IMG/VR virus record: IMGVR_UViG_3300036402_000100
Location: 1-34,460 of that record
Length of the DNA stretch: 34,460 nucleotides
DNA from: a virus
Direction: 5' to 3' (one strand)
The notes beneath the pieces were generated by a model. It was not told the origin of the DNA, made no database searches, and worked only from the letters and a program-made list of their open reading frames with translations. The position numbers were made by a program, and so were the translations under genes. This document shows, in pieces, positions 8,622 through 15,634 of the stretch (position 1 is its first letter; each line of letters begins with the position of its first letter).

Positions 8622-8719
8622 CGCTTACGCCTCGGCTTGCGCTTCTGCTGGATGCGGCCCTTGGCCTTCTTGGAGGGGCGTGGGCGTGCGCCTCCAAAGC
8701 TGTACGGTACCCAGGGCAT
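8618..8719 (-). CDS. 33-residue basic peptide between the terminase genes
   Basis: A small ORF coding for 33 residues with 14 Lys/Arg (SKKAKG ... QQKRKPRRKR). Its ATG overlaps the stop of the small terminase gene as TGATG. Its TGA overlaps the TTG of the large terminase as TTGA. It fills exactly the space between the two genes, which argues that it is translated and couples them. The extreme positive charge suggests nucleic-acid binding, perhaps helping terminase engage DNA, but it has no recognisable domain. Alternatively it is only a translational bridge. Confidence 0.55.
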   Translation of the reverse strand: MPWVPYSFGGARPRPSKKAKGRIQQKRKPRRKR

Positions 8720-9294
8720 CAGGCACGCGCCTTCTTGCCGGCGGCGGCATCGAGCATGGCGGCGAGCTCACGGGCCTCGGCGTCGTAGTGCTCCACGGTG
8801 ACGGCCACCTCAACGGGGGCGTCGAGCCCGAGTAGCTTGGAGCGGCGCTCCTCGACCCAGGCAAGGCCCTTGAGGGCGGCGTCGAGCACCTTCTCAGCGG
8901 CCGGGTCGATGACCACTTGGCCCCACTCCATGCCCGCCTCGTAGACGTAGCCGGCGCGGGCCAGCATGCGAGTGATCTGGGCGGTGCGGACACGGCTAAT
9001 CTCGTCGAGCCGGGCAAGCGAAATGCCCCGATACTCGGGGACGAGCTCAGCGAGCTCCTCGGTGTGTACCTGGGCGGCCTCAATGATGCGGCGCTGGACG
9101 GTGCGGGTGCCGATGTTGCGGCCTAGTCCCCCGTCGAGGGAGAAGCGGCCGTTCTCGCCCCGGATGATGGGCCGTTTCGCCATCTCGGCGATGTCGGCGG
9201 TGCTCCTGTAGGCGAGTCGATGTTGATATATCCATGCGGTCTCGGCGTCGTGATCCATCCGGACCACGGAGCGAGCCGTGTGCTTGTCGGCCAT
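8719..9294 (-). CDS. Putative terminase small subunit
   Basis: A 191-residue, largely helical protein just upstream of the large terminase gene, so the call rests mainly on position. The N-terminal part contains a segment that could be a DNA-binding helix-turn-helix (RSTADIAEMAKR ... GTRTVQRRIIEA, residues ~30-75). It is followed by helices rich in Glu and Arg (RLDEISRVRTAQITRML) of the kind used for ring assembly in small terminases. The ATG at 9294 follows a strong GAGGAGG site. A sigma70-like promoter lies just upstream at 9312-9341. It would recognise phage DNA and load the large subunit. It could also be another DNA-binding regulator. Confidence 0.6.
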   Translation of the reverse strand: MADKHTARSVVRMDHDAETAWIYQHRLAYRSTADIAEMAKRPIIRGENGRFSLDGGLGRNIGTRTVQRRIIEAAQVHTEELAELVPEYRGISLARLDEISRVRTAQITRMLARAGYVYEAGMEWGQVVIDPAAEKVLDAALKGLAWVEERRSKLLGLDAPVEVAVTVEHYDAEARELAAMLDAAAGKKARA

Positions 9295-9311
9295 CGCGGC
9301 CTCCTCTCGGG

Positions 9312-9341
9312 AAGATAGCCCCGATCCTAGCGCCCTGTCAA
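9312..9341 (-). promoter_or_regulatory. Leftward sigma70-like promoter before the terminase genes
   Basis: Read on the minus strand, TTGACA (9341-9336), an 18-bp spacer and TATCTT (9317-9312) lie between the stop of the 9343-9660 gene and the ribosome site of the small terminase gene. The perfect -35 and plausible -10 make this the best candidate for a late-operon promoter. Confidence 0.5.
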
Positions 9342-9342
9342 C

Positions 9343-9660
9343 TCAGGCCTCCGCATCCGCGATCGTGCCGTCGATCGAGAGCGAGGCGTCGAGCTCCGCG
9401 ATGATGGCCCGGATGCCGAGCGGGTACCGCCACCATCCGGCGAAGATCACGAACCCGACGGGGCTAGCGCCCGGCTCGGGGTAGATCACCTCGAACTGGG
9501 CGAGGCCCCGCTTGGCGCCGTGTCGCCGGCCGAGGATGGCCACGGCTGGCCCTGAGGCGGCCCGTACGGCCTTCACTTGGAAGTTGGCGAGCCGGGCACG
9601 GCCGATGAGGGTCTTGGCGTCACGGCTGAACGAGGCCAGGGCGACATTTTCAGGCGTCAT
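9343..9660 (-). CDS. Hypothetical protein, first gene of the leftward block
   Basis: A 105-residue protein I do not recognise. It has a basic N-terminal half (KTLIGRARLANFQVKAVR) and a hydrophobic, aromatic middle (VGFVIFAGWWRYPLGIRAII) that could be a buried beta-strand or helix; it is not clearly a membrane span. The ATG at 9660 has AGGA upstream. It is the gene nearest the control region, with a TAGGAT -10-like box and the conserved GTTGACGCGCCAAC dyad directly in front of it, so its expression may answer to the same regulator as the rightward promoters. It is followed by the terminase promoter and genes. Confidence 0.65.
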   Translation of the reverse strand: MTPENVALASFSRDAKTLIGRARLANFQVKAVRAASGPAVAILGRRHGAKRGLAQFEVIYPEPGASPVGFVIFAGWWRYPLGIRAIIAELDASLSIDGTIADAEA

Positions 9661-9675
9661 CCCACCATCCTATCA

Positions 9676-9689
9676 GTTGACGCGCCAAC
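9676..9689. promoter_or_regulatory. Operator-like dyad, copy 1 of 4
   Basis: GTTGACGCGCCAAC is a near-palindrome (12 of 14 positions) 15 nt upstream of the leftward gene at 9660. It matches the sequence over the -35 box of three rightward promoters (14017, 18218, 20453). No suitable rightward -10 follows here, so this copy looks like a binding site and not a promoter. Confidence 0.5.
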
Positions 9690-9741
9690 CTCCCACCCCC
9701 AATGCCACCGATCAGAGCCCCACTCTCCCGCTAGGGGTGCT

Positions 9742-10013
9742 GGGGGGCAAGGAGGCACCTTTTTCCCTATATACGCCTATAAGCGGTATTTATATATATA
9801 TCCTTCCAGAGAAGAAAAGAGACCCCCTATGCCCCCTAAGGGCCCCTCTTCCCTTTCATTTACTGGGATGGCGCGGGGGGCAAGGTCGATAAAAAAGGTG
9901 CCCCCCGGGGGCACACTCCTTGCCCCCTAACCCCTGGCGCGTCGTGCTGGACATTCTGGGGGGCATACTTTAGAGTCGAATCCTTACCCCCCTCAGCGCA
10001 AAGGAATGCCCCC
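9742..10013. repeat. Iteron-like GGGGGCA/TGCCCCC cluster with AT-rich patch: candidate origin or control region
   Basis: The 355-bp gap between divergent blocks (9661-10015) has no credible gene. It holds eight copies of GGGGGCA or its complement: GGGGGCA near 9743, 9876, 9907 and 9959, and TGCCCCC at 9830, 9899, 9921 and 10007. Two form a perfect 8-bp inverted repeat with a 1-nt loop (9898-9914). GGCACCTTTTT (9754-9764) also has an inverted partner at 9891-9901. Between 9766 and 9803 is an AT-rich run (CTATATACGCCTATAAGCGG, then TATTTATATATATAT), exceptional in this GC-rich genome. Repeats flanking a low-melting patch next to the primase-helicase operon are typical of replication origins. 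They could equally be operators for divergent promoters. Confidence 0.55.
9948..9976 (+). promoter_or_regulatory. Rightward promoter of the replication operon
   Basis: TGGACA (9948-9953), a 17-bp spacer and TAGAGT (9971-9976) give a near-consensus sigma70-type promoter. The -10 is identical to that of the promoter at 20454. A GGGGGGCAT repeat (9958-9966) lies in the spacer, so a protein bound to the repeats would compete with RNA polymerase. Confidence 0.5.
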
Positions 10014-10015
10014 TT

Positions 10016-10132
10016 ATGGCCTACAAGAAGCTCGTCATTCACGGTATCGACCCGGCCGAGGCCGAGGACATGGCCGACGACATCGCCGCCACGTTCGAGC
10101 TCGTCGTCGATATCGAAGATGACGCCAAGTGA
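10016..10132 (+). CDS. 38-residue acidic protein leading the replication operon
   Basis: A short ORF encoding MAYKKLVIHG then an acidic helix-like segment (AEAEDMADDIAATFELVVDIEDD). AAAGGA lies 11 nt before the ATG, with the last TGCCCCC repeat between them. Its TGA overlaps the GTG start of the primase-helicase as GTGA, a sign of coupled translation. The pattern of strand, helix and strand suggests a tiny alpha/beta fold. Function unknown; it may only be a leader that couples translation. Confidence 0.6.
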   Translation: MAYKKLVIHGIDPAEAEDMADDIAATFELVVDIEDDAK

Positions 10133-12456
10133 ACCCCGAGAAGAAGGCGGCCAAGGCCGTCGAGAAGCTCACCGACCACGAGACCGTCGTGTGGAATGCG
10201 CTCATGCTGGCATCCGCCGGCGTGTACGTGTTCCCCGTCCTCCTCACCGACCCGCACCTCAAGCCCGAGGGCGGCGTCAAGGCCACCAAGCGCTACCCCG
10301 TGAAGTGGGGCAGCGAGGCGAGCATCGAGGCCGATGCCGTGGCCGACATGTTCGAGCGCAACCCGACGGCCGCCGTGGGTATCGCCACCGGCCCGAGCCG
10401 CCTCGTGGCGATCGACCTCGACCATGGCGAGAAGAATGGCGCCGAGTCGCTCACTCTCGCTGGCCTCGACATCACCCCCACCCCGTTCTCCTACCCGACC
10501 TTGGGCGGCGGCACGCACCACGTCTACCGCTCGCCGAAGAAGCGCTACGCCAAGACCCTCTCCGATAAGGTCTACGGCGATATGAAGCTCCTGGGCGTGG
10601 ATGTCCGCGCGACGGGTGGGATGCTCGTCTACTACGGCCCGAAGATCGAGACCAAGCCCGACCTCGACGCGCTGCCCAAGGCCCCCGAGTGGGCGCTTGA
10701 GGATGCCGCCCCGACGGGCACCAAGGCCGAGCCCTCGATCGCGATGTCAGACTGGCTGAGCGCCCTGCACGGTGGCAAGCCCACCCTCAAGACCCGGGAG
10801 GCCGTCAAGGCCGTCAAGCGCGACGGGATGGGCCACGGCGACCTCCTCGTGGTCACCAACAAGCTCGCCGAGTTGGGGGCATCCGGCGCGGCCGGGGTCG
10901 CCGACGCCGTGGCTGAGGCGCGTGAGCGCTACGTAGGCAACTGGGGCCCGCTGTACGAGAAGGCCTGGGATAACGCCATGCTGGATGCCGCCCAGTATTA
11001 CGGCAAGCCCCTGCCGATCATCGCGCTCGTGCCCAAGAGCCAGGTGGCGAAAGAGGCCAAGGCGGCCAAGCCCAAGAAGGGCAAGGCCGAGGTGGTCACC
11101 CCGCCCGGCGCCGTGGTCGAGGTGGTCGATGACATCCCCGAGCGGCCCCACACGGTGCCCGATGACTTCTTTGAGAAGGTGACGGGCCTGCAATCGCAAC
11201 GCCTCGCCGACCTCGTGAACTACGACGGCACGATTGGCGCCGGTAACGACGGCACGGCCTGGCACTACTTGCGCGGGGTCTGGCGGCCCGATGACGAGGT
11301 GATCAAGCGGCGCACGGCCGAGATGCTGGGCGACCGTTACCGACGCGACCACGCCGGCATCGCCCGTGACATGATCCTGGCCAACGCCGAGGTCACCCGC
11401 CTCACCGGCGCCCCGCATTTCGAGTTCGTCAACCTGGCCAACGGCATGGTGAATTGGCGCACGGGCGACCTCCTCGCCCACCACCCCGACTACCTCTCCA
11501 CCGTGCAACTGCCCGTCGAGCTCGTCAAGACACCGCGGCATCCGAGGTTCGATCGCTGGCTTGCCGAGGTGGCGCCCGAGACCATGCACGTGGTGATCTG
11601 GGAGCTCATCGCCTACACCATCCTCAACGGCAACCCCTTTCAGAAGGCGGCCATGCTGCACGGCCCGGGCGGCACTGGCAAGGGAACGCTCATCCGGCTC
11701 TTGGAGCACATCGCCGGCGCGGCCAACACGGTCCACCTCACCCCTACCGACATGACGGGCACGTTTGAGCCTGCCCGGATGTTCGGCAAGCTCCTGAACA
11801 CGGTGGGCGACCTCGATGGCAAGTATCTGCCCGATACGGGCCCGTTCAAGCGGGTCACGGGCGGCGACTCGATGATGGCCCAGCACAAAAACAAGGCGCC
11901 GTTCGAGTATTCACCTTGGATTTTCCCCGTGTTCGCGGCCAATACCGTGGCCGTGTCGAGTGACGCCACAAGCGGATTCTTCCGGCGCTGGCTGATCCTG
12001 CCGTTTACCCGCGTCGTCGATCGCTCCCAGCCCTACGACGAGCGTGCGCTCTGGGCTGAGGCCAGCGACATCGCGAGCACGGCCATCGGGCTCCTGCCGG
12101 CGCTCGTCGAGCAGAACGATTTCACCGAGACCATCGAGACCATCGAGGCCACGGCTGACTTCCAGACCCAGAGCGATATCATCCGCACGTGGCTCGACGA
12201 CGACGAGCACGTGATGATCCACGACCCGAGCGCTCGGCAATTCCAGACCTCACGCGCCCACCTCTATCAGGTGTATGCCGATTGGTCGCTGGCCACGGGC
12301 CACCGTAACCCGCTCTCCCGGATCGCGTTCTCGAAACGGCTCACGGCCCTTGGCCACGAGTTCTCCAAGGTCAAGGGCACGGTGTTCGTGCGCGGCGTCA
12401 AGACCGACTCTGTGCCGCTCACCGTGCTCGGCGGTACGCTCGCTGAGGAGGCCTGA
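10129..12456 (+). CDS. Primase-polymerase/helicase fusion protein
   Basis: A 775-residue replication protein. The N-terminal ~200 residues are a bifunctional primase/polymerase (PrimPol, archaeo-eukaryotic primase fold): AIDLDHG with metal ligands D96 and D98, and LGGGTHHVYR with H130/H131. The C-terminal part is a superfamily 3 D5-like helicase: Walker A GPGGTGKGT (512-520, K518), the GDLDG segment as motif B, FAAN as sensor 1, and the Arg-rich FFRRWLILPF, like plasmid and P4-type replicases. Residues ~200-300 include a Lys/Ala-rich linker. The GTG start overlaps the preceding stop. Such fusions can melt an origin, unwind DNA and lay primers, so this is likely the initiator acting at the adjacent repeat region. 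No DNA polymerase gene is visible in the genome, so host polymerase probably elongates. Confidence 0.92.
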   Translation: MNPEKKAAKAVEKLTDHETVVWNALMLASAGVYVFPVLLTDPHLKPEGGVKATKRYPVKWGSEASIEADAVADMFERNPTAAVGIATGPSRLVAIDLDHGEKNGAESLTLAGLDITPTPFSYPTLGGGTHHVYRSPKKRYAKTLSDKVYGDMKLLGVDVRATGGMLVYYGPKIETKPDLDALPKAPEWALEDAAPTGTKAEPSIAMSDWLSALHGGKPTLKTREAVKAVKRDGMGHGDLLVVTNKLAELGASGAAGVADAVAEARERYVGNWGPLYEKAWDNAMLDAAQYYGKPLPIIALVPKSQVAKEAKAAKPKKGKAEVVTPPGAVVEVVDDIPERPHTVPDDFFEKVTGLQSQRLADLVNYDGTIGAGNDGTAWHYLRGVWRPDDEVIKRRTAEMLGDRYRRDHAGIARDMILANAEVTRLTGAPHFEFVNLANGMVNWRTGDLLAHHPDYLSTVQLPVELVKTPRHPRFDRWLAEVAPETMHVVIWELIAYTILNGNPFQKAAMLHGPGGTGKGTLIRLLEHIAGAANTVHLTPTDMTGTFEPARMFGKLLNTVGDLDGKYLPDTGPFKRVTGGDSMMAQHKNKAPFEYSPWIFPVFAANTVAVSSDATSGFFRRWLILPFTRVVDRSQPYDERALWAEASDIASTAIGLLPALVEQNDFTETIETIEATADFQTQSDIIRTWLDDDEHVMIHDPSARQFQTSRAHLYQVYADWSLATGHRNPLSRIAFSKRLTALGHEFSKVKGTVFVRGVKTDSVPLTVLGGTLAEEA

Positions 12457-12458
12457 TC

Positions 12459-12746
12459 GTGGGCAATCTACTGTGGGCTGAGAAGAAGCGGGGCACGCTC
12501 CTAGAGCTCGCCCCCGCTACCGCCGTCGAGGCGGCCATTGCCGCGGGCGGCGACCGCGCCATTGAGTGGGCGGGCTACGTGTCGAGCCGCTCGCCGTACA
12601 GCTATGCGTTTTGGCTCGGCCAGGCCGTCGCGCGCTCGGGGCTCCCCGTGCCGTATCCGATCGATCGAGCGGCCGACGCCGAGAGTGATGCGTTTTTCGC
12701 CAAACTCAAGGCCCGTGAGCTCAAGACCAAGAAGGGCAAGAAATGA
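12459..12746 (+). CDS. Hypothetical protein
   Basis: A 95-residue protein starting at GTG, 2 nt after the primase-helicase stop, with GAGGAGG upstream inside the preceding gene. The first half is hydrophobic and Ala-rich, with an aromatic segment (SSRSPYSYAFWLGQAV). The C terminus is strongly basic (ARELKTKKGKK). I do not recognise it. Tight spacing places it in the replication operon. Confidence 0.65.
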   Translation: MGNLLWAEKKRGTLLELAPATAVEAAIAAGGDRAIEWAGYVSSRSPYSYAFWLGQAVARSGLPVPYPIDRAADAESDAFFAKLKARELKTKKGKK

Positions 12747-13036
12747 CCTCCAAGAAGCGCCCCGCCATCGAGGCCCGATGCATCGCGATCGAACCCGGAT
12801 TCGGGGCTGGATGCGCCATGCCCAAGCACGCCGGCCACGACCACGTTGACGTGTTCGGTTTCGAGTGGACCGACGCCCTCACGGTCGAGTATTGCGAGGT
12901 CGAGGCGGCCGACACCGAGGGCTATGCCGAGATGGCCGAGTGGATGGCCACCGAGGGGCGCGTCGTCACGGCCAAGGCCTTCCGTGGCCGCTCGGTGGTC
13001 TACCGCACCGACATCGAGACCCGCGAGGAGGAGTGA
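12743..13036 (+). CDS. Hypothetical protein with Cys/His-rich centre
   Basis: A 97-residue protein whose ATG overlaps the previous stop as ATGA. It contains C13, C24 (GAGCAMPKHAGHDHVD) and C51 (VEYCEVE), with several His residues between, so metal binding is possible but not proven. The C-terminal part has an acidic helix followed by FRGRSVVYRTDIETREEE. Function unknown. Translation is coupled to its neighbours in the replication operon. Confidence 0.6.
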   Translation: MTSKKRPAIEARCIAIEPGFGAGCAMPKHAGHDHVDVFGFEWTDALTVEYCEVEAADTEGYAEMAEWMATEGRVVTAKAFRGRSVVYRTDIETREEE

Positions 13037-13037
13037 G

Positions 13038-13292
13038 ATGGATGACCCTTATCTTTGGAGCGTTGACCGCTCGTGGAGCAACTACCGCGGCAACTCTGAC
13101 GGCGAGCTAGCCCCGAGCGATCACACCAAACTGCACCTACAACGCGAGGACACGACCACGGCTATGTGTAGCCGTTGGGTGCTCCTCAACGCCTTACGGG
13201 GGGACCGACCGGCTGGGCGCCTGAGCGAATACCAAGGCACCGAGCACGAGGGCCTGATCTGCCGGCGTTGCGTGCCCGGGGGCCGACCGTGA
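13038..13292 (+). CDS. Hypothetical protein with C-terminal CxxC
   Basis: An 84-residue protein starting at the ATG at 13038, with GAGGAGG just upstream. A longer open frame extends to 12846, but that part lies inside the previous gene and is only a shadow. The sequence contains a Cys in AMCSRWVLLNAL and a terminal CRRC pair (GLICRRCVPGG), compatible with a small zinc site. Its TGA overlaps the next ATG as TGATG. Function unknown. Confidence 0.6.
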   Translation: MDDPYLWSVDRSWSNYRGNSDGELAPSDHTKLHLQREDTTTAMCSRWVLLNALRGDRPAGRLSEYQGTEHEGLICRRCVPGGRP

Positions 13293-13603
13293 TGCTCCTC
13301 GTGACGCACGAGCTCGTCAACGGCCGCGTGGTGGCCGCTGAGGCGCGCGAGCTCGTGCCGCTCGACGTGGACATGATCAGCACGATTACCGTGCGGCGTG
13401 GCTCGTTCTACGTGCCCCAGGAGGCCATCGACGATGAGCCCGAGGATGGGGAGGTGGGCCTGTTGGCCCGGGCTATCGCCGTGGCGCTCGATCGCGCCGG
13501 CGTCAGCGGTCGCCGCGTCCGGATGTCGCACGTGCCCGCCGAGGGCGGCGGTCGCCTCTACACCTGGCGCATCGTGAACGCTTGGATTCGCCCCCAGGCA
13601 TGA
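13292..13603 (+). CDS. Hypothetical protein, last gene of the first rightward operon
   Basis: A 103-residue protein read from the ATG at 13292, overlapping the previous stop. It begins with a beta-rich segment (MLLVTHELVNGRVVAAEAREL), has an acidic linker (EAIDDEPEDGE) and ends with a basic, beta-rich part (GRRVRMSH ... RLYTWRIVNAWIR). No family recognised. A strong bidirectional terminator begins at the base after its stop codon, closing the operon that starts at the primase-helicase. Confidence 0.65.
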   Translation: MLLVTHELVNGRVVAAEARELVPLDVDMISTITVRRGSFYVPQEAIDDEPEDGEVGLLARAIAVALDRAGVSGRRVRMSHVPAEGGGRLYTWRIVNAWIRPQA

Positions 13604-13655
13604 GAAAAGCCCCCATCCCCGGCCGGTATCCGTGCCAGCGGGATGGGGGCTTTTC
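13604..13655. terminator. Bidirectional intrinsic terminator
   Basis: A perfect 16-bp inverted repeat, with right arm GGGATGGGGGCTTTTC (13640-13655) and its complement at 13604-13619 across a 20-nt loop. The GC-rich stem and the TTTT on either strand fit termination in both directions, between the rightward operon and the leftward gene at 13709. Confidence 0.9.
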
Positions 13656-13708
13656 TGTCGAGCCCGACTAGAGGCCTGAGCGCCATAGGGACGCTCGCGT
13701 GGAGCCTA

Positions 13709-13972
13709 TCAGTCGTCGAGGTGCTCGGCGTGCAACGCGATCTGAGCACGGCCCAGGTTGCCCGGCTCGTCGGTCGTGTGCAAGTCGGTGTAGCCTGCCG
13801 CTTTCATGCCGGCGTAGAGGAAGGCGCGGGCGGTCGCGGCCTGGCTCAATCCTTGCTCGCGTGCCACGATGTCGATTACCGCGCGTGCGTCGGCCGAGAG
13901 CAGGAGCACCACCTGTTCGGTGTACTTGGCCGGCGGCGGGGCCGGTCGATCCTTCTTGGTCACGGTGGCCAT
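13709..13972 (-). CDS. Ribbon-helix-helix-like regulator candidate
   Basis: An 87-residue protein, the only leftward gene inside the early block. The start is the ATG at 13972 with a perfect AAAGGAGG site; a longer upstream frame reads through the promoter and is not credible. After a basic Pro-rich arm (KKDRPAPPPAK), residues ~17-60 show a strand followed by two helices (QVVLLLSADARAVIDIVARE, then LSQAATARAFLYAGMKAAG). This resembles ribbon-helix-helix or related small DNA-binding proteins. It is transcribed divergently from the methyltransferase operon. The 103-bp gap between them holds two AGTAGTTGA repeats exactly 11 bp apart, which overlap the rightward -35. Autoregulation and control of the three GTTGAC-type promoters is a reasonable inference. 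Another possibility is an antitoxin-like orphan. Confidence 0.6.
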   Translation of the reverse strand: MATVTKKDRPAPPPAKYTEQVVLLLSADARAVIDIVAREQGLSQAATARAFLYAGMKAAGYTDLHTTDEPGNLGRAQIALHAEHLDD

Positions 13973-14001
13973 GGTGGCCTCCTTTCGTTGTATAGAAATA
14001 C

Positions 14002-14046
14002 AGTAGTTGATAAGTAGTTGACACGCCACCTGCAAACTGGGATAGT
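14002..14046 (+). promoter_or_regulatory. Rightward promoter with tandem operator repeats
   Basis: TTGACA (14018-14023), a 17-bp spacer and GATAGT (14041-14046). AGTAGTTGA occurs at 14002-14010 and 14013-14021, one helical turn apart, with the second copy running into the -35. The 14-mer GTTGACACGCCACC (14017-14030) is a copy of the shared dyad. The leader AGTAGAGGACACG recurs behind the promoter at 18219. Confidence 0.7.
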
Positions 14047-14075
14047 AGAGGACACGACCCCAGCGAAAGGGAACC

Positions 14076-14234
14076 ATGAACGCCTCCACCCCCAACAACG
14101 AGCAAATCCACTTTGCCCACCGTCGCTCGTTCACGGCCACTAACAACGGCACCAAGGCCGACCTCAAGCGCGACTGGCTCAAGCACCTCACCACGTGCAA
14201 GCCCTGCGCCGAGCACGAGGCGACCACGCGATGA
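14076..14234 (+). CDS. 52-residue protein with CxxC, before the methyltransferase
   Basis: First gene behind the 14018 promoter. GAAAGGG precedes the ATG. It encodes 52 residues: a polar N terminus, a basic helix (KADLKRDWLKHL) and TTCKPCAEHEA, a CxxC followed by His that could hold one zinc ion with H37 nearby. Its stop overlaps the methyltransferase ATG as ATGA, so the two are translated together. Function unknown. Confidence 0.65.
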   Translation: MNASTPNNEQIHFAHRRSFTATNNGTKADLKRDWLKHLTTCKPCAEHEATTR

Positions 14235-15337
14235 TCGCCCTCGACCTCTTCGCGGGCACGGGCTGGGGAGTCGCGTGCAAGGCCCTCGGCATCGAGGAGC
14301 ACGGCGTCGAGATTATGCCTGCCGCGATCGCGACCCGCGAGGCGAACGGCATGACCACGATCTTCAATGACGTGTGGGATGGGCTCGACGGGGACGTTGG
14401 CGGAAACGCTCGCGACCACCTCAATAGCTACGAGCTACTCATCGCCTCGCCGCCCTGCCAGACCTTCTCGATGGCGGGCAAGGGGACGGGTCGCAAGGCC
14501 CTCGACGAGGTGCTCTCGTTGATCGAGGAGCGCGCCTTTCTCCACCCCCACAAGCTCCGCGAGTTCGGCGAGAAGCACGACCCGCGCACGGCTCTCGTGC
14601 TCACCCCGCTCACCTACATTGCCCGCGACCTTCCCCGGCTCGTGGTGCTTGAGCAGGTGCCCCAGGTGCTCCCCGTGTGGGAGGCCTACGCCGTCGTGAT
14701 GCGTGAGTGGGGCTATTCAGTCAAAACCGCCGTGCTCAACGCCGAGCAATACGGTGTGCCCCAGACCCGCAAGCGCGCCATTCTCGTGGCCCGCTGGGAT
14801 GCCGAGGCCACTCTCCCGGCGCCGACCCACTCGCTCTACTACTCCCGCGATCGCGCCCGCCTCGACGACGGCGTGTTGCCGTGGGTCTCGATGGCCGAGG
14901 CCCTCGACTGGGGCATGACAGACCGGCCCTACATGACCGTTGCCGCGGGCACCGCCTCAGGTGGTACCGACCCGGCATTCCTCGGGGGCTCGGGGGCGCG
15001 TAAGCTCCTCGTGGGCGAGCGTGACGGTGGCCGCTGGAAACCGCGTTGGGCCTACGAGCGCCCAGCAACGACCATCTCGGGTGACGCTCGCGTTTGGCCT
15101 CCTGGGCACAAGTACAACAACGACGACATCCGCCGCCTGGGCGAGGAGGAGGCCAAGGCCCGCTACGGTGACCGCGCGGGCTCCGAGGCCATCCGCCTCA
15201 CCGACGCCGAGGCATCCGCCATCCAGAGCTACCCGGCCGGATTCGATTGGCGCGGTAACCGCGGCGACGTGGCCCAACAGATCGGCAACGCCGTCCCCCC
15301 GCTCCTCGCCGAGGCCGTGCTACGGGAGATGATCTAG
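14231..15337 (+). CDS. DNA cytosine-C5 methyltransferase
   Basis: A 368-residue enzyme that should transfer a methyl group from S-adenosylmethionine to carbon 5 of cytosine in a specific DNA site. Conserved motifs appear in order: ALDLFAGTGWG (motif I, cofactor), SPPCQTFS (motif IV, catalytic C76), VVLEQVPQV (motif VI, where most family members have ENV), QTRKR (motif VIII, residues 178-182), and QQIGNAVPPLLA (motif X). The variable region between VIII and IX (residues ~200-310) would set target specificity. I chose the ATG at 14231 over an upstream in-frame start because of the ATGA overlap and because motif I lies at residue 4. No restriction enzyme gene accompanies it, so it probably protects phage DNA from host restriction or marks it for regulation. 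Confidence 0.93.
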   Translation: MIALDLFAGTGWGVACKALGIEEHGVEIMPAAIATREANGMTTIFNDVWDGLDGDVGGNARDHLNSYELLIASPPCQTFSMAGKGTGRKALDEVLSLIEERAFLHPHKLREFGEKHDPRTALVLTPLTYIARDLPRLVVLEQVPQVLPVWEAYAVVMREWGYSVKTAVLNAEQYGVPQTRKRAILVARWDAEATLPAPTHSLYYSRDRARLDDGVLPWVSMAEALDWGMTDRPYMTVAAGTASGGTDPAFLGGSGARKLLVGERDGGRWKPRWAYERPATTISGDARVWPPGHKYNNDDIRRLGEEEAKARYGDRAGSEAIRLTDAEASAIQSYPAGFDWRGNRGDVAQQIGNAVPPLLAEAVLREMI

Positions 15338-15634
15338 ATGGCCAAGGCCCGCATCCGCCGCCGCTGGCACCCGTCGCTCGACGATCAGAGCAACCACGAC
15401 GGGTCACCGGCGACCTCGGCCAAAGAGCCCTATAAGCCTTGGCGCGTCGTGCTCCCCGTCGATGGCCAGCGATCGCCGCATGTCGAGTTCACGACCACCT
15501 GGGCCGGGGCCCTCGCGATCGCTGCATGGTGGATTCACCCCGTCGGGTATCTATCCAGCCTCACCCCCCGCACCTCCCGCATTCCGAACCCCATCACCAC
15601 CGATTCAGAGAGTGAGCACGACGATGACCTATGA
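15338..15634 (+). CDS. Hypothetical protein
   Basis: A 98-residue protein starting at the base after the methyltransferase stop. It has a basic N terminus (AKARIRRRWHPS), a Pro/Val segment and one short hydrophobic stretch (WAGALAIAAWWIHPVGYLSS) that might touch a membrane but is short and interrupted. The end is Ser/Asp-rich. Its last 11 nt overlap the next gene. No family recognised. Confidence 0.6.
   Translation: MAKARIRRRWHPSLDDQSNHDGSPATSAKEPYKPWRVVLPVDGQRSPHVEFTTTWAGALAIAAWWIHPVGYLSSLTPRTSRIPNPITTDSESEHDDDL

Noticed and set aside
9860-10042. Short open frames in the 9661-10015 gap (both strands)
   Set aside because: They lack ribosome sites, run through the repeat cluster and end inside the small gene at 10016. 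The region reads as non-coding control DNA.
10747-11886. Long minus-strand open frame of 379 codons opposite the primase-helicase
   Set aside because: It is a shadow of the plus-strand gene, which has clear PrimPol and helicase motifs. High GC removes stops from the complementary frame. No ribosome site or recognisable protein.
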